Of a stretch of 5,334 nucleotides of DNA, positions 1 through 5,334 are shown one piece after another. How positions within the stretch are numbered: position 1 is the first letter of the stretch; each line of letters opens with the position of its first letter. Where the stretch lies: positions 1-5,334 of the forward strand of contig SLAE01000155.1 of the NCBI GenBank assembly GCA_007127015.1, read 5' to 3'. This DNA is from Desulfonatronospira sp. (GTDB lineage: Bacteria; Desulfobacterota; Desulfovibrionia; Desulfovibrionales; Desulfonatronovibrionaceae). The notes beneath the pieces are model-generated. The model did not search any database. It worked only from the letters and a program-made list of their open reading frames with translations, and was not told the origin of the DNA. Made by a program: the position numbers and the translations under genes.

Positions 1-393
1 GACTTCCTTAACCTGTATTTGTTTGGAAACTATCTGAAAAAACCTCCAGCCTACTTTTTTCTGGGTCGTAAGACTCACAAGCAGGATTTCAACCTGATCA
101 GAATTTTTGGTTCAGGCAAGATTCTGCAGGTACTAGGAAAAGAAACTCAGCTTGCTGGTGAAGGTGAAGAAACAGGAGTTCTGGCCAAAGGAAGGATAAT
201 GGAAACCAGACATGAAGTAATTCCTGGAGACCTGATATTTTTGGCCCATATGAAGCTTGCCGCTGAAAAAGAAGAAGAAAAAAATTCCGTTCAGTCCTTT
301 CAGGAAGCACAGGTCCAGCCTGTGATCAGGCTCACTCCAGAGAACAGCGGCTCTAATCGTGTTTCTCAACAAGAACCTTTGGAGACAAAGTAG
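1..393 (+). CDS. 3' end of an unidentified protein gene (possibly LysM-type envelope protein)
   Basis: The reading frame is open from base 1 and closes with TAG at 391-393, giving 130 visible residues. A TTG at 19 could be read as a start, but no Shine-Dalgarno precedes it and the frame is open to the edge, so the gene most likely begins outside the window. The first ~85 residues are mixed hydrophobic and charged, and include a segment ending in TRHEVIPGDLIFL. That pattern (beta-rich, with a 'PGD' turn followed by a hydrophobic strand) resembles the region after the LysM repeats in some deltaproteobacterial LysM proteins. No LysM repeat is visible here, so this is only a guess. The last ~45 residues are rich in Glu, Gln and Ser, have low complexity and are probably disordered. 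No transmembrane segment is seen in the visible part. The stop lies 2 nt before the aroQ start, and the aroQ ribosome site lies inside this gene, which suggests co-transcription and translational coupling. Confidence 0.7.
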   Translation, partial: DFLNLYLFGNYLKKPPAYFFLGRKTHKQDFNLIRIFGSGKILQVLGKETQLAGEGEETGVLAKGRIMETRHEVIPGDLIFLAHMKLAAEKEEEKNSVQSFQEAQVQPVIRLTPENSGSNRVSQQEPLETK

Positions 394-395
394 TC

Positions 396-869
396 ATGTC
401 CGCACCGAAAAGATATGATCTGTTGATCATCAATGGTCCCAATCTGGGACATATCGGAAAAAGAGATCAAAAGACTTACGGACATCTGGGCATGGACGCT
501 CTGGATTCCATCCTGAAAAATAAAATGCCCGGAATAGATTCACGGATTAAGCGCGGGTATTTTCAGGCCAACGGTGAAGGACAGATCATTGATCGTCTGG
601 AAAGGGCCTGGGAAGATAAAATACAGGGACTGGTGATCAATCCGGGTGCGTACACCCACACCAGCCTGGCTTTAGGAGACTGCCTGGCCTGGATCGGTAT
701 TCCCTATGTTGAAGTGCATCTAAGCAACATCTGGAGCCGGGAAGATATCCGCAGGCGCAATATGACCGCTGAAAACAGTCTGGGCGTGATCAGCGGCTTC
801 GGCATCATGAGCTATGCTTTAGGCCTTGAAGCATTGGTCTGGCATCTGGATCAGCGGGATACAGAATAA
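396..869 (+). CDS. aroQ: 3-dehydroquinate dehydratase, type II (AroQ)
   Basis: Encodes 157 residues, slightly above the ~145-150 usual for the family because of a short N-terminal extension and C-terminal tail. Type II dehydroquinases are cytoplasmic dodecamers that convert 3-dehydroquinate to 3-dehydroshikimate, the third step of the shikimate pathway. Signature elements appear in order: INGPNLG (12-18), the flexible-lid Arg23 and catalytic Tyr28 in GKRDQKTYG, FQANGEG (56-62), INPGAYTHTS (81-90) with substrate-binding Asn82 and His88, VEVHLSN (105-111) with catalytic His108, and Arg115/Arg119 in SREDIRRR. The C-terminal GVISGFG and YALGLEAL segments are also typical. All residues known to be catalytic in the family are present. 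Two other normally conserved positions differ: Gly60 where His is usual in FQSNHEG, and Trp113 where His is usual in SNIHARE. The ATG at 396 is preceded by GGAG at 381-384, inside the upstream gene. The family call is secure, and activity is likely but inferred. Confidence 0.95.
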   Translation: MSAPKRYDLLIINGPNLGHIGKRDQKTYGHLGMDALDSILKNKMPGIDSRIKRGYFQANGEGQIIDRLERAWEDKIQGLVINPGAYTHTSLALGDCLAWIGIPYVEVHLSNIWSREDIRRRNMTAENSLGVISGFGIMSYALGLEALVWHLDQRDTE

Positions 870-953
870 ACCTGAACTGCTACAAGCCCGGGATAATGCT
901 GGTTAATGAAACTGGAAACCGGATCAGTTTATGCGTGATTCTTAATAGAATAC

Positions 954-960
954 AGGAGGA
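954..960 (+). promoter_or_regulatory. strong Shine-Dalgarno of efp
   Basis: AGGAGGA lies immediately upstream of the efp ATG with only 3 nt between them. It is the strongest ribosome site in the window and fixes the efp start. It closes the 94-nt aroQ-efp gap (870-963), the longest non-coding gap here. That gap also contains GATAAT at 892-897, which resembles a sigma70 -10 box, but no good -35 element lies at the right distance. Whether efp has its own promoter therefore cannot be decided from sequence. Confidence 0.85.
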
Positions 961-963
961 TTA

Positions 964-1521
964 ATGCTTTCAACTACTGATTTTCGCAAAGGCTTGAAGA
1001 TTGAAATGGATGATACTCCTTATGAGATAGTAGATTTTATGCACGTCAAGCCCGGTAAGGGAGGAGCTTTTGTACGCACCAAGCTTAGGAACCTTCTGAC
1101 CGGAGGTACAGTCGATCAGACCTTCCGTTCCGGAGAGAAGGTCGGCAAGCCGGACCTGGAATCAAGAGAAATACAATATCTCTATCATGACGGCAGCGCG
1201 TATGTGTTTATGGATATGGCCAGTTATGATCAGCTGATGATCCAGGATGAAAGCATGAAAGAAAAAGGAGGCTTTTTAAAAGAAGGACAAACAATCAAGG
1301 CGCTGATTTACAGAGGACAGCCCATAGACATCGATCTGCCGGCAGCTGTTTCCCTGCAGGTTGTCCAGACCGAACCCGGGATGAAGGGGGATACCGTTTC
1401 CGGGGGTACAAAGCCTGCCAGACTGGAGACCGGGATTACAGTCAATGTGCCACTGTTCATCAATGAAGGTGATTTAATAAAAGTTGATACCCGCTCAGGT
1501 GAATATCTGGGCCGGGAATAA
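964..1521 (+). CDS. efp: translation elongation factor P (EF-P)
   Basis: Encodes 185 residues, the normal EF-P length. EF-P binds between the P and E sites of the ribosome and restores peptide-bond formation when ribosomes stall at consecutive prolines. The start STTDFRKGLKIE is characteristic. It is followed by the KOW-like N-terminal domain (about 3-62), a central OB domain (about 65-127) and a C-terminal OB domain (about 130-185) ending in the signature GDLIKVDTRSGEYLGR. The tip loop is VKPGKGGAF (28-36), with Lys32 at the position modified in bacteria that beta-lysylate EF-P through EpmA/EpmB. A Lys with this flanking sequence fits the EpmAB type rather than the Arg type rhamnosylated by EarP, but no modification enzyme is encoded in the window. 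Translation probably starts at ATG 964 given the adjacent AGGAGGA. Proteins encoded nearby contain PP pairs but no PPP run, so the neighbourhood gives no special hint about targets. Confidence 0.97.
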   Translation: MLSTTDFRKGLKIEMDDTPYEIVDFMHVKPGKGGAFVRTKLRNLLTGGTVDQTFRSGEKVGKPDLESREIQYLYHDGSAYVFMDMASYDQLMIQDESMKEKGGFLKEGQTIKALIYRGQPIDIDLPAAVSLQVVQTEPGMKGDTVSGGTKPARLETGITVNVPLFINEGDLIKVDTRSGEYLGRE

Positions 1522-1544
1522 TTATTAAGGTAAACAAGGAGTTG

Positions 1545-1582
1545 ATTGCCGGCTCTGAGTATAGGAACTGAGTACCGGGAAT
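1545..1582 (+). repeat. imperfect dyad and short direct repeat upstream of ftsK
   Basis: Arms ATTGCCGG (1545-1552) and CCGGGAAT (1575-1582) are complementary except for one position. Inside them CTC (1553-1555) can pair with GAG (1570-1572), leaving a TA bulge. The same stretch contains the heptamer CTGAGTA twice in direct orientation (1555-1561 and 1568-1574), 13 bp apart. It lies between the efp stop and the ftsK ribosome site (GGGAAG, 1591-1596). No T-run follows, so it does not look like an intrinsic terminator. It could be an operator or an RNA hairpin, or it could be chance. Confidence 0.35.
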
Positions 1583-1600
1583 CATTAAAAGGGAAGTTTA

Positions 1601-3736
1601 ATGGACGGCAGCAGGCTTATTCGTGAAATACCCGGAGTGGTCATGCTTTTTGCGGCCATCTTTCTGGGAGTAAGCCTGGCTGGTTTTTCCAGCCTGGATC
1701 CCACATTCAATCATCAGGTGGGTCCTGATCAAACAGTCACGAATCCGGCAGGTGTAGTCGGTGCCTATCTAGGAGGCACCCTGGTCGAATTTTTCGGTCT
1801 GGGAGCCGGACTTATACCTGCTTTATTTCTATATCTGAGTCTTTATCTTTTCTGGCCGGCACTCAAGCTTGCCTGGTGGCGCTGGACAGGCATTATTGTC
1901 TGCTTTCTTACTTTGCTTGTCTGGTTAGAATTCCCCCAGTTGAAAAACGTTCCGGAAATATCGGCTATGCAAGGAGGCGGTATATTCGGCAGCCAGATCT
2001 ATCATCTGGGTTATGAAGCTCTTCGCTGGTGGGGCGTTTTACTGATCAATTCCCTTTTGACTCTTGTCGGTCTGCAATTAGCTACAGGTGTCTCCTTAAT
2101 AAGATGCCTGTCCGGCCTGAGAAGAATGATGCCCTCTTTTGAGGGAAGAGATAATCAGGATTCCGGCAATAGAAGGCTGAAGAGCCCGGTAAAATCCCAA
2201 AACAGTACCAAGCCCAAAACTTCTCAAAAAAACAGGAACAGCCAATTGCCTGTTCCCCGCAACGACCCTTCCAAAAGAACGGCACAAGTAGATCCGCACA
2301 GCTTTTCCCTGCCGCCCCTTGATCTTTTGTATACTCCATCCGGAAATGGTCCTAAAGTCGAGCAAAAACGGCTTGAAGAAATTTCCGCTGCTGTTAAATC
2401 CTGCCTGGAAGATTTTTCCGTCCAGGGCGAAGTGCAGCGGATTCAACCCGGACCGGTGATCACCATGCTGGAGTACAAACCCGCGCCAGGGATAAAAATA
2501 AGCCGCATTGCCAATCTGCATGACGACCTGGCCCTGGCTCTCAAGGCCTCCGCAGTACGCATAGTCGCTCCCTTGCCGGGCAAAGATACTATCGGCGTAG
2601 AGATTCCCAATGACGAGCGACAGACTGTTTATTTACAGGAAATTCTGAATACGTCCGATTTTGTCCAGTCCAAACTCAAGCTGCCTTTAGCCTTGGGGAA
2701 AAATATTCAGGGCCGTTCAAGGGTGGAGGATCTGGCCCGCATGCCTCACCTTCTTGTGGCCGGAGCCACGGGAGCAGGAAAGAGCGTCTGCCTTAACAGC
2801 CTGCTGATCAGCCTGCTCTTTAAATATTCCCCCCAGGAACTGAAACTTTTGCTCATTGATCCCAAGCGCATAGAGCTGGCTGTATACAATGACCTTCCGC
2901 ACCTGGTGCATCCTGTTGTTACGGATATGAGTCTGGCCAAGACAGCACTTGACTGGGCGATATTTGAAATGGAAAACCGTTATGACCGCATGGCCGGTCT
3001 GGGAGTTCGCAACATCGAGGGCTATAATCAAAAGCTTATGTCCTTTGGAGATCAGCCGCCTGAAGGGTATGAGGACCTTAAACCCTTTCCCTATCTGGTT
3101 GTAGTCATCGATGAAATGGCTGATCTGATGCTTACCGCGGCCAAAGAAGTTGAAATGGGTATTGTCCGGCTGGCTCAACTGGCCAGAGCCGCCGGGATCC
3201 ATCTGATAATAGCCACCCAGAGGCCTTCCGTGGATGTGGTCACCGGAATCATCAAAGCCAACTTTCCCTCCAGAATTGCATTCCAGGTCAGCTCCAAACA
3301 TGATTCAAGAACCATCCTGGACGGTGTGGGCGCTGAGCACCTTCTGGGCCAGGGGGATATGCTTTTCAAGAGCGGTGGAGGGCAGTTGCAGAGAATACAC
3401 GGGGCCATGCTGCAGGAAGAGGAAATAGCCGCTGTAGTCCATTTCTGGAAGCAAAAGGCTGCTCCTGAGTTTGAACTGGATTTCAGTGACTGGAAAAACA
3501 ATGATCATGCAGGCAATGGCCAGGATTACGCGGGTGACCCAGTGATCGATGATCCCAAATATCCTCAGGCTGTGGAATTCATCCGGGAGCAGGGCAAGGG
3601 ATCAATTTCTCTTATCCAGCGCAGGTTTCGCATCGGCTACAACAAGGCGGCCCTTTTCATAGAGCAGATGGAAAAAGACGGCATTCTGGGACCTTCAGAT
3701 GGAAGCAGACCCAGACAGGTGCTAAAGCCCAAATAA
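1601..3736 (+). CDS. ftsK: DNA translocase FtsK (FtsK/SpoIIIE family)
   Basis: A complete protein of 711 residues. FtsK is a septum-localised, membrane-anchored hexameric motor that pumps chromosomal DNA during division and supports chromosome dimer resolution. The N-terminus has about four membrane segments (roughly 11-29, 66-86, 96-111, 143-166) with the family-like FSSLDP after the first. A polar linker rich in Lys, Ser, Asn and Gln follows (about 175-235), far shorter than the several-hundred-residue linker of E. coli FtsK and closer to SpoIIIE size. The alpha domain spans about 237-335. The RecA-like motor carries Walker A GATGAGKS (388-395, Lys394), DPKRIELAVY (from 420), Walker B VVVIDE (500-505), ATQRPS (538-543) and DSRTILDGVGAEHLLGQGDM (from 568). 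The C-terminal winged-helix gamma domain (about 646-706) includes SISLIQRRFRIGYNKAALFI, the part that reads polar guide sequences (KOPS) and contacts XerD in studied members. ATG 1601 is supported by GGGAAG at 1591-1596. No missing motor residue or frameshift is seen. A long minus-strand open frame inside it is a shadow. Confidence 0.98.
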   Translation: MDGSRLIREIPGVVMLFAAIFLGVSLAGFSSLDPTFNHQVGPDQTVTNPAGVVGAYLGGTLVEFFGLGAGLIPALFLYLSLYLFWPALKLAWWRWTGIIVCFLTLLVWLEFPQLKNVPEISAMQGGGIFGSQIYHLGYEALRWWGVLLINSLLTLVGLQLATGVSLIRCLSGLRRMMPSFEGRDNQDSGNRRLKSPVKSQNSTKPKTSQKNRNSQLPVPRNDPSKRTAQVDPHSFSLPPLDLLYTPSGNGPKVEQKRLEEISAAVKSCLEDFSVQGEVQRIQPGPVITMLEYKPAPGIKISRIANLHDDLALALKASAVRIVAPLPGKDTIGVEIPNDERQTVYLQEILNTSDFVQSKLKLPLALGKNIQGRSRVEDLARMPHLLVAGATGAGKSVCLNSLLISLLFKYSPQELKLLLIDPKRIELAVYNDLPHLVHPVVTDMSLAKTALDWAIFEMENRYDRMAGLGVRNIEGYNQKLMSFGDQPPEGYEDLKPFPYLVVVIDEMADLMLTAAKEVEMGIVRLAQLARAAGIHLIIATQRPSVDVVTGIIKANFPSRIAFQVSSKHDSRTILDGVGAEHLLGQGDMLFKSGGGQLQRIHGAMLQEEEIAAVVHFWKQKAAPEFELDFSDWKNNDHAGNGQDYAGDPVIDDPKYPQAVEFIREQGKGSISLIQRRFRIGYNKAALFIEQMEKDGILGPSDGSRPRQVLKPK

Positions 3737-3793
3737 CCGCTCTTATGTAAGTGATCGTCCTCAAGAGATACCTGCTCAGCAGCAAGAAACTCA

Positions 3794-5334
3794 GTGAATC
3801 CGGCACATGGCCAAACTCTGGTCCCTTTGGGCCTTCTGCCATGGCAGAAAATTTTTTTGGGATATTTACTGGGCATATGGACTCTGAAATATCCCTGGGC
3901 AGGTCTTTGCGGCCTTTTTCTTCTATTTCTGTTCATCCCCTTTAAGCTCATGCGCTTGAACCTGCTGGTAGCAGGAGTTTTCCTGCTGTCCTTTCTTCTG
4001 GCCTGGTTCAGGCTTCCTGGGCCCCCAGAACGAATACCTTCGCCTATACTCAAACAGGAAAGAGTGCTTCTCCAGGGCCAGGTCCAAAGCGTGGGCTATC
4101 TTCCAGGAGACAGACAGAGAATAATCATCAAAAATCTGATCATTGAGCCGGACAGGCAGCCTGAAGTCCTGTCCGGCAAACTTGTGTGGACATGGCAGCA
4201 GGCCCCTGTAAAAATTATCCCGGGACAGAACATCCAGGCCCATTTAAACGTGCGCCCAATTCAGGGTATGGCCAATTTCGGAGTCTGGAACAGTGAGTTT
4301 TTCTGGAGAACCCAGGGTGTCTTCTGGAGAAGCTATTCCAGGGACAAAAATTTCTGGTTTGATCTGGAGCCTGTGGAGCAAAAAAGTTTTATCCTGCGCC
4401 AATCCTTAAAGCAAAGGCTTTTGAACGGTCTTGACATACAGGGTTTTTGCCCTGACCGGCAGGATAAAATCAAGGGTCTGGGACTTGCCTTGTTTTTTGG
4501 TGATCGGTCCCTTCTTGACGCAGAACTTCTGGATACTGTGCGTCTGGCTTCACTCGCCCATACACTGGCCCTTTCCGGGCTGCATCTGGGAATTATGGCT
4601 GGCATGGGCTTCATGCTGGCGGGGGTGCTTGGTCATTTTTTTCCAGGAATCTACCTCAGGCTGCCTTTCATGAAACTGGGGATCTTGTTGGCCGCACCCA
4701 TATGTCTGGTCTATATCTGGATGGGTCAGTACCAGCCCACCCTGATCAGAGCCGGCATCATGCTCTTCTGCTGGGGCTGGTATATTTTTGCAGACCAGAG
4801 AAGGGTCCTGCTGGACGGTTTGTTCATGGCCGCGGCTTTAATAACCCTGTACAACCCCTGGTCGGTTTTTGATCTAAGGCTGCAACTTTCAGTCATGGCC
4901 GTGGCCGGGATCGCGCTTACCTGGCCCCTGGTGGAAAAAATTTTAAAATATCTGGATGCCCGCAGGGCTCCCGGGCTGCTCAAATATTTTCTGGGGCTTC
5001 TCGGGGTCACCTTGGCGGCGAATATTGCCCTTCTTCCTGTCCAGGCCTGGACATTCAACTATATCAGCGCGCATTTTTATCTAAATCTGATCTGGATTCC
5101 GGTTCTGGGAATCATGGTCCTCCCGGCAGGCTTTGCGGGACTGTTCATTTCCCTGGTGCCGGGCGCAGGATATGCCGGGGAAATCCTGCTTGGACTCTGC
5201 GCGTATCTGCTTGGGTACTTTATTGTTTTTATGGAATTCCTGCGCTCCAAAGAACTGCTGCATCCGATAATAACCTATCGTCCGGCATGGACTCATATTT
5301 TTGCCTACTACATAGTTCTGATCCTGTTGCTTTA
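3794..5334 (+). CDS. comEC: ComEC/Rec2-family DNA uptake channel, 3' truncated by window edge
   Basis: Frame 2 is open from after the TGA at 3752-3754 to the right edge. Reading from GTG 3794 gives 513 residues of a protein usually ~700-800 long. ComEC forms the inner-membrane channel that admits single-stranded DNA during transformation. The N-terminus has hydrophobic segments at about 20-50 and 55-72. An OB-like, DUF4131-type region follows (about 85-190), with GMANFGVWNSEFFWRTQGVF matching the usual 'NPG-FD...QGI' stretch. The competence domain starts near 234 with FFGDRSLLD and the hallmark HTLALSGLHLGI (256-267). QPTLIRAGIM (from 314), DLRLQLSVMAVAGIAL (from 360) and NLIWIPVLG (from 431) follow. 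The C-terminal metallo-beta-lactamase-like domain, when present, would lie beyond the edge. The start is uncertain: candidates are GTG 3794, CTG 3818, TTG 3827 and, less likely, TTG 3857 or ATG 3950. None has a good ribosome site. LLPWQKIFLGYLLGIW (from codon 3836) looks like genuine ComEC N-terminus and favours an upstream start. The gene follows ftsK by 57 nt if GTG 3794 is used. Confidence 0.9.
   Translation, partial: MNPAHGQTLVPLGLLPWQKIFLGYLLGIWTLKYPWAGLCGLFLLFLFIPFKLMRLNLLVAGVFLLSFLLAWFRLPGPPERIPSPILKQERVLLQGQVQSVGYLPGDRQRIIIKNLIIEPDRQPEVLSGKLVWTWQQAPVKIIPGQNIQAHLNVRPIQGMANFGVWNSEFFWRTQGVFWRSYSRDKNFWFDLEPVEQKSFILRQSLKQRLLNGLDIQGFCPDRQDKIKGLGLALFFGDRSLLDAELLDTVRLASLAHTLALSGLHLGIMAGMGFMLAGVLGHFFPGIYLRLPFMKLGILLAAPICLVYIWMGQYQPTLIRAGIMLFCWGWYIFADQRRVLLDGLFMAAALITLYNPWSVFDLRLQLSVMAVAGIALTWPLVEKILKYLDARRAPGLLKYFLGLLGVTLAANIALLPVQAWTFNYISAHFYLNLIWIPVLGIMVLPAGFAGLFISLVPGAGYAGEILLGLCAYLLGYFIVFMEFLRSKELLHPIITYRPAWTHIFAYYIVLILLL
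3834..3858 (+). terminator. perfect palindrome plus A4T7 tract, terminator-like, at comEC start
   Basis: TTCTGCCATGGCAGAA (3834-3849) is a perfect 16-bp palindrome. As RNA it can form a 6-bp stem (TTCTGC/GCAGAA) with a CATG loop. Two A residues separate it from seven T (3852-3858), giving the outline of an intrinsic terminator. Just upstream, GGTCCCTTTGGGCC (3820-3833) can also fold on itself with one bulged T. The stem is short and half A/T, so any terminator would be weak. If comEC starts upstream, as its protein sequence suggests, this element lies inside the coding region and would act as an attenuator, or it may be chance. Confidence 0.3.

Noticed and set aside
871..897. Possible sigma70 promoter with GATAAT as -10 box upstream of efp
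   Set aside because: The best -35 candidate (CTGAAC) matches only half of the consensus and the spacing is 15 nt, so it is not strong enough to annotate as a promoter.
2717..3301. Minus-strand open frame of 194 codons inside ftsK
   Set aside because: It lies wholly opposite the conserved FtsK motor domain. Its translation shows no recognisable domain and it has no plausible promoter context, so it is a shadow of the real coding frame.
3587..3604. G-rich stretch near the end of ftsK resembling a KOPS site
   Set aside because: It does not match GGGNAGGG exactly, and a single near match in coding DNA is expected by chance.
3807..3887. Short aromatic-rich ATG frame (26 codons, four Trp) overlapping the comEC start, resembling a leader peptide
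   Set aside because: It lacks a ribosome site and the Trp codons are not consecutive. The frame 2 reading of the same bases gives plausible ComEC N-terminus, so a Trp attenuator is unlikely. It is retained only as part of the slippage alternative.
3751..3945. Plus-strand GTG-initiated 64-codon open frame just after ftsK
   Set aside because: It is out of frame with the ComEC-like sequence covering the same bases, has no Shine-Dalgarno, and its product has no family resemblance.
3637..4053. Minus-strand open frame of 138 codons spanning the ftsK-comEC junction
   Set aside because: It overlaps the conserved FtsK gamma domain and the ComEC N-terminus, and its Arg/Lys/Pro-rich translation looks like antisense of hydrophobic coding sequence.

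Overview
The window reads as ordinary chromosomal housekeeping DNA from a Gram-negative bacterium. Protein style and gene neighbourhood suggest a sulfate-reducer-like deltaproteobacterium (Desulfovibrionales or relatives). That placement is an inference from general resemblance, not from a search. All supported genes lie on the plus strand and are closely packed, and I see no mobile element, CRISPR array, tRNA or rRNA.

Layout from left to right: (1) the 3' end of an unidentified gene that enters from the left edge and stops at 393; (2) aroQ (396-869), type II 3-dehydroquinate dehydratase of the shikimate pathway, starting 2 nt after the previous stop; (3) a 94-nt gap ending in a strong Shine-Dalgarno; (4) efp (964-1521), translation elongation factor P; (5) a 79-nt gap holding an imperfect dyad; (6) ftsK (1601-3736), a complete short-linker FtsK/SpoIIIE DNA translocase; (7) a comEC/rec2-type DNA-uptake channel gene that begins shortly after ftsK and runs off the right edge. 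About 513 codons of the last gene are visible, including the N-terminal membrane and OB-like regions and much of the competence domain. It has no stop in the window and no obvious start codon with a ribosome site, so a simple ORF scan would miss it.

Functionally the genes are diverse: aromatic amino-acid precursor synthesis, relief of ribosome stalling at prolines, chromosome segregation at the division septum, and transport of single-stranded DNA through the inner membrane. The common strand and short gaps suggest one transcription unit or a few overlapping ones. The ftsK-comEC pair places two DNA-moving membrane proteins side by side, but nothing in the sequence shows that they work together.

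I found no convincing new system. The points most worth checking are the start of comEC, where a perfect 16-bp palindrome and an A4T7 tract fall at the beginning of the reading frame, and two unusual residues in conserved AroQ motifs.
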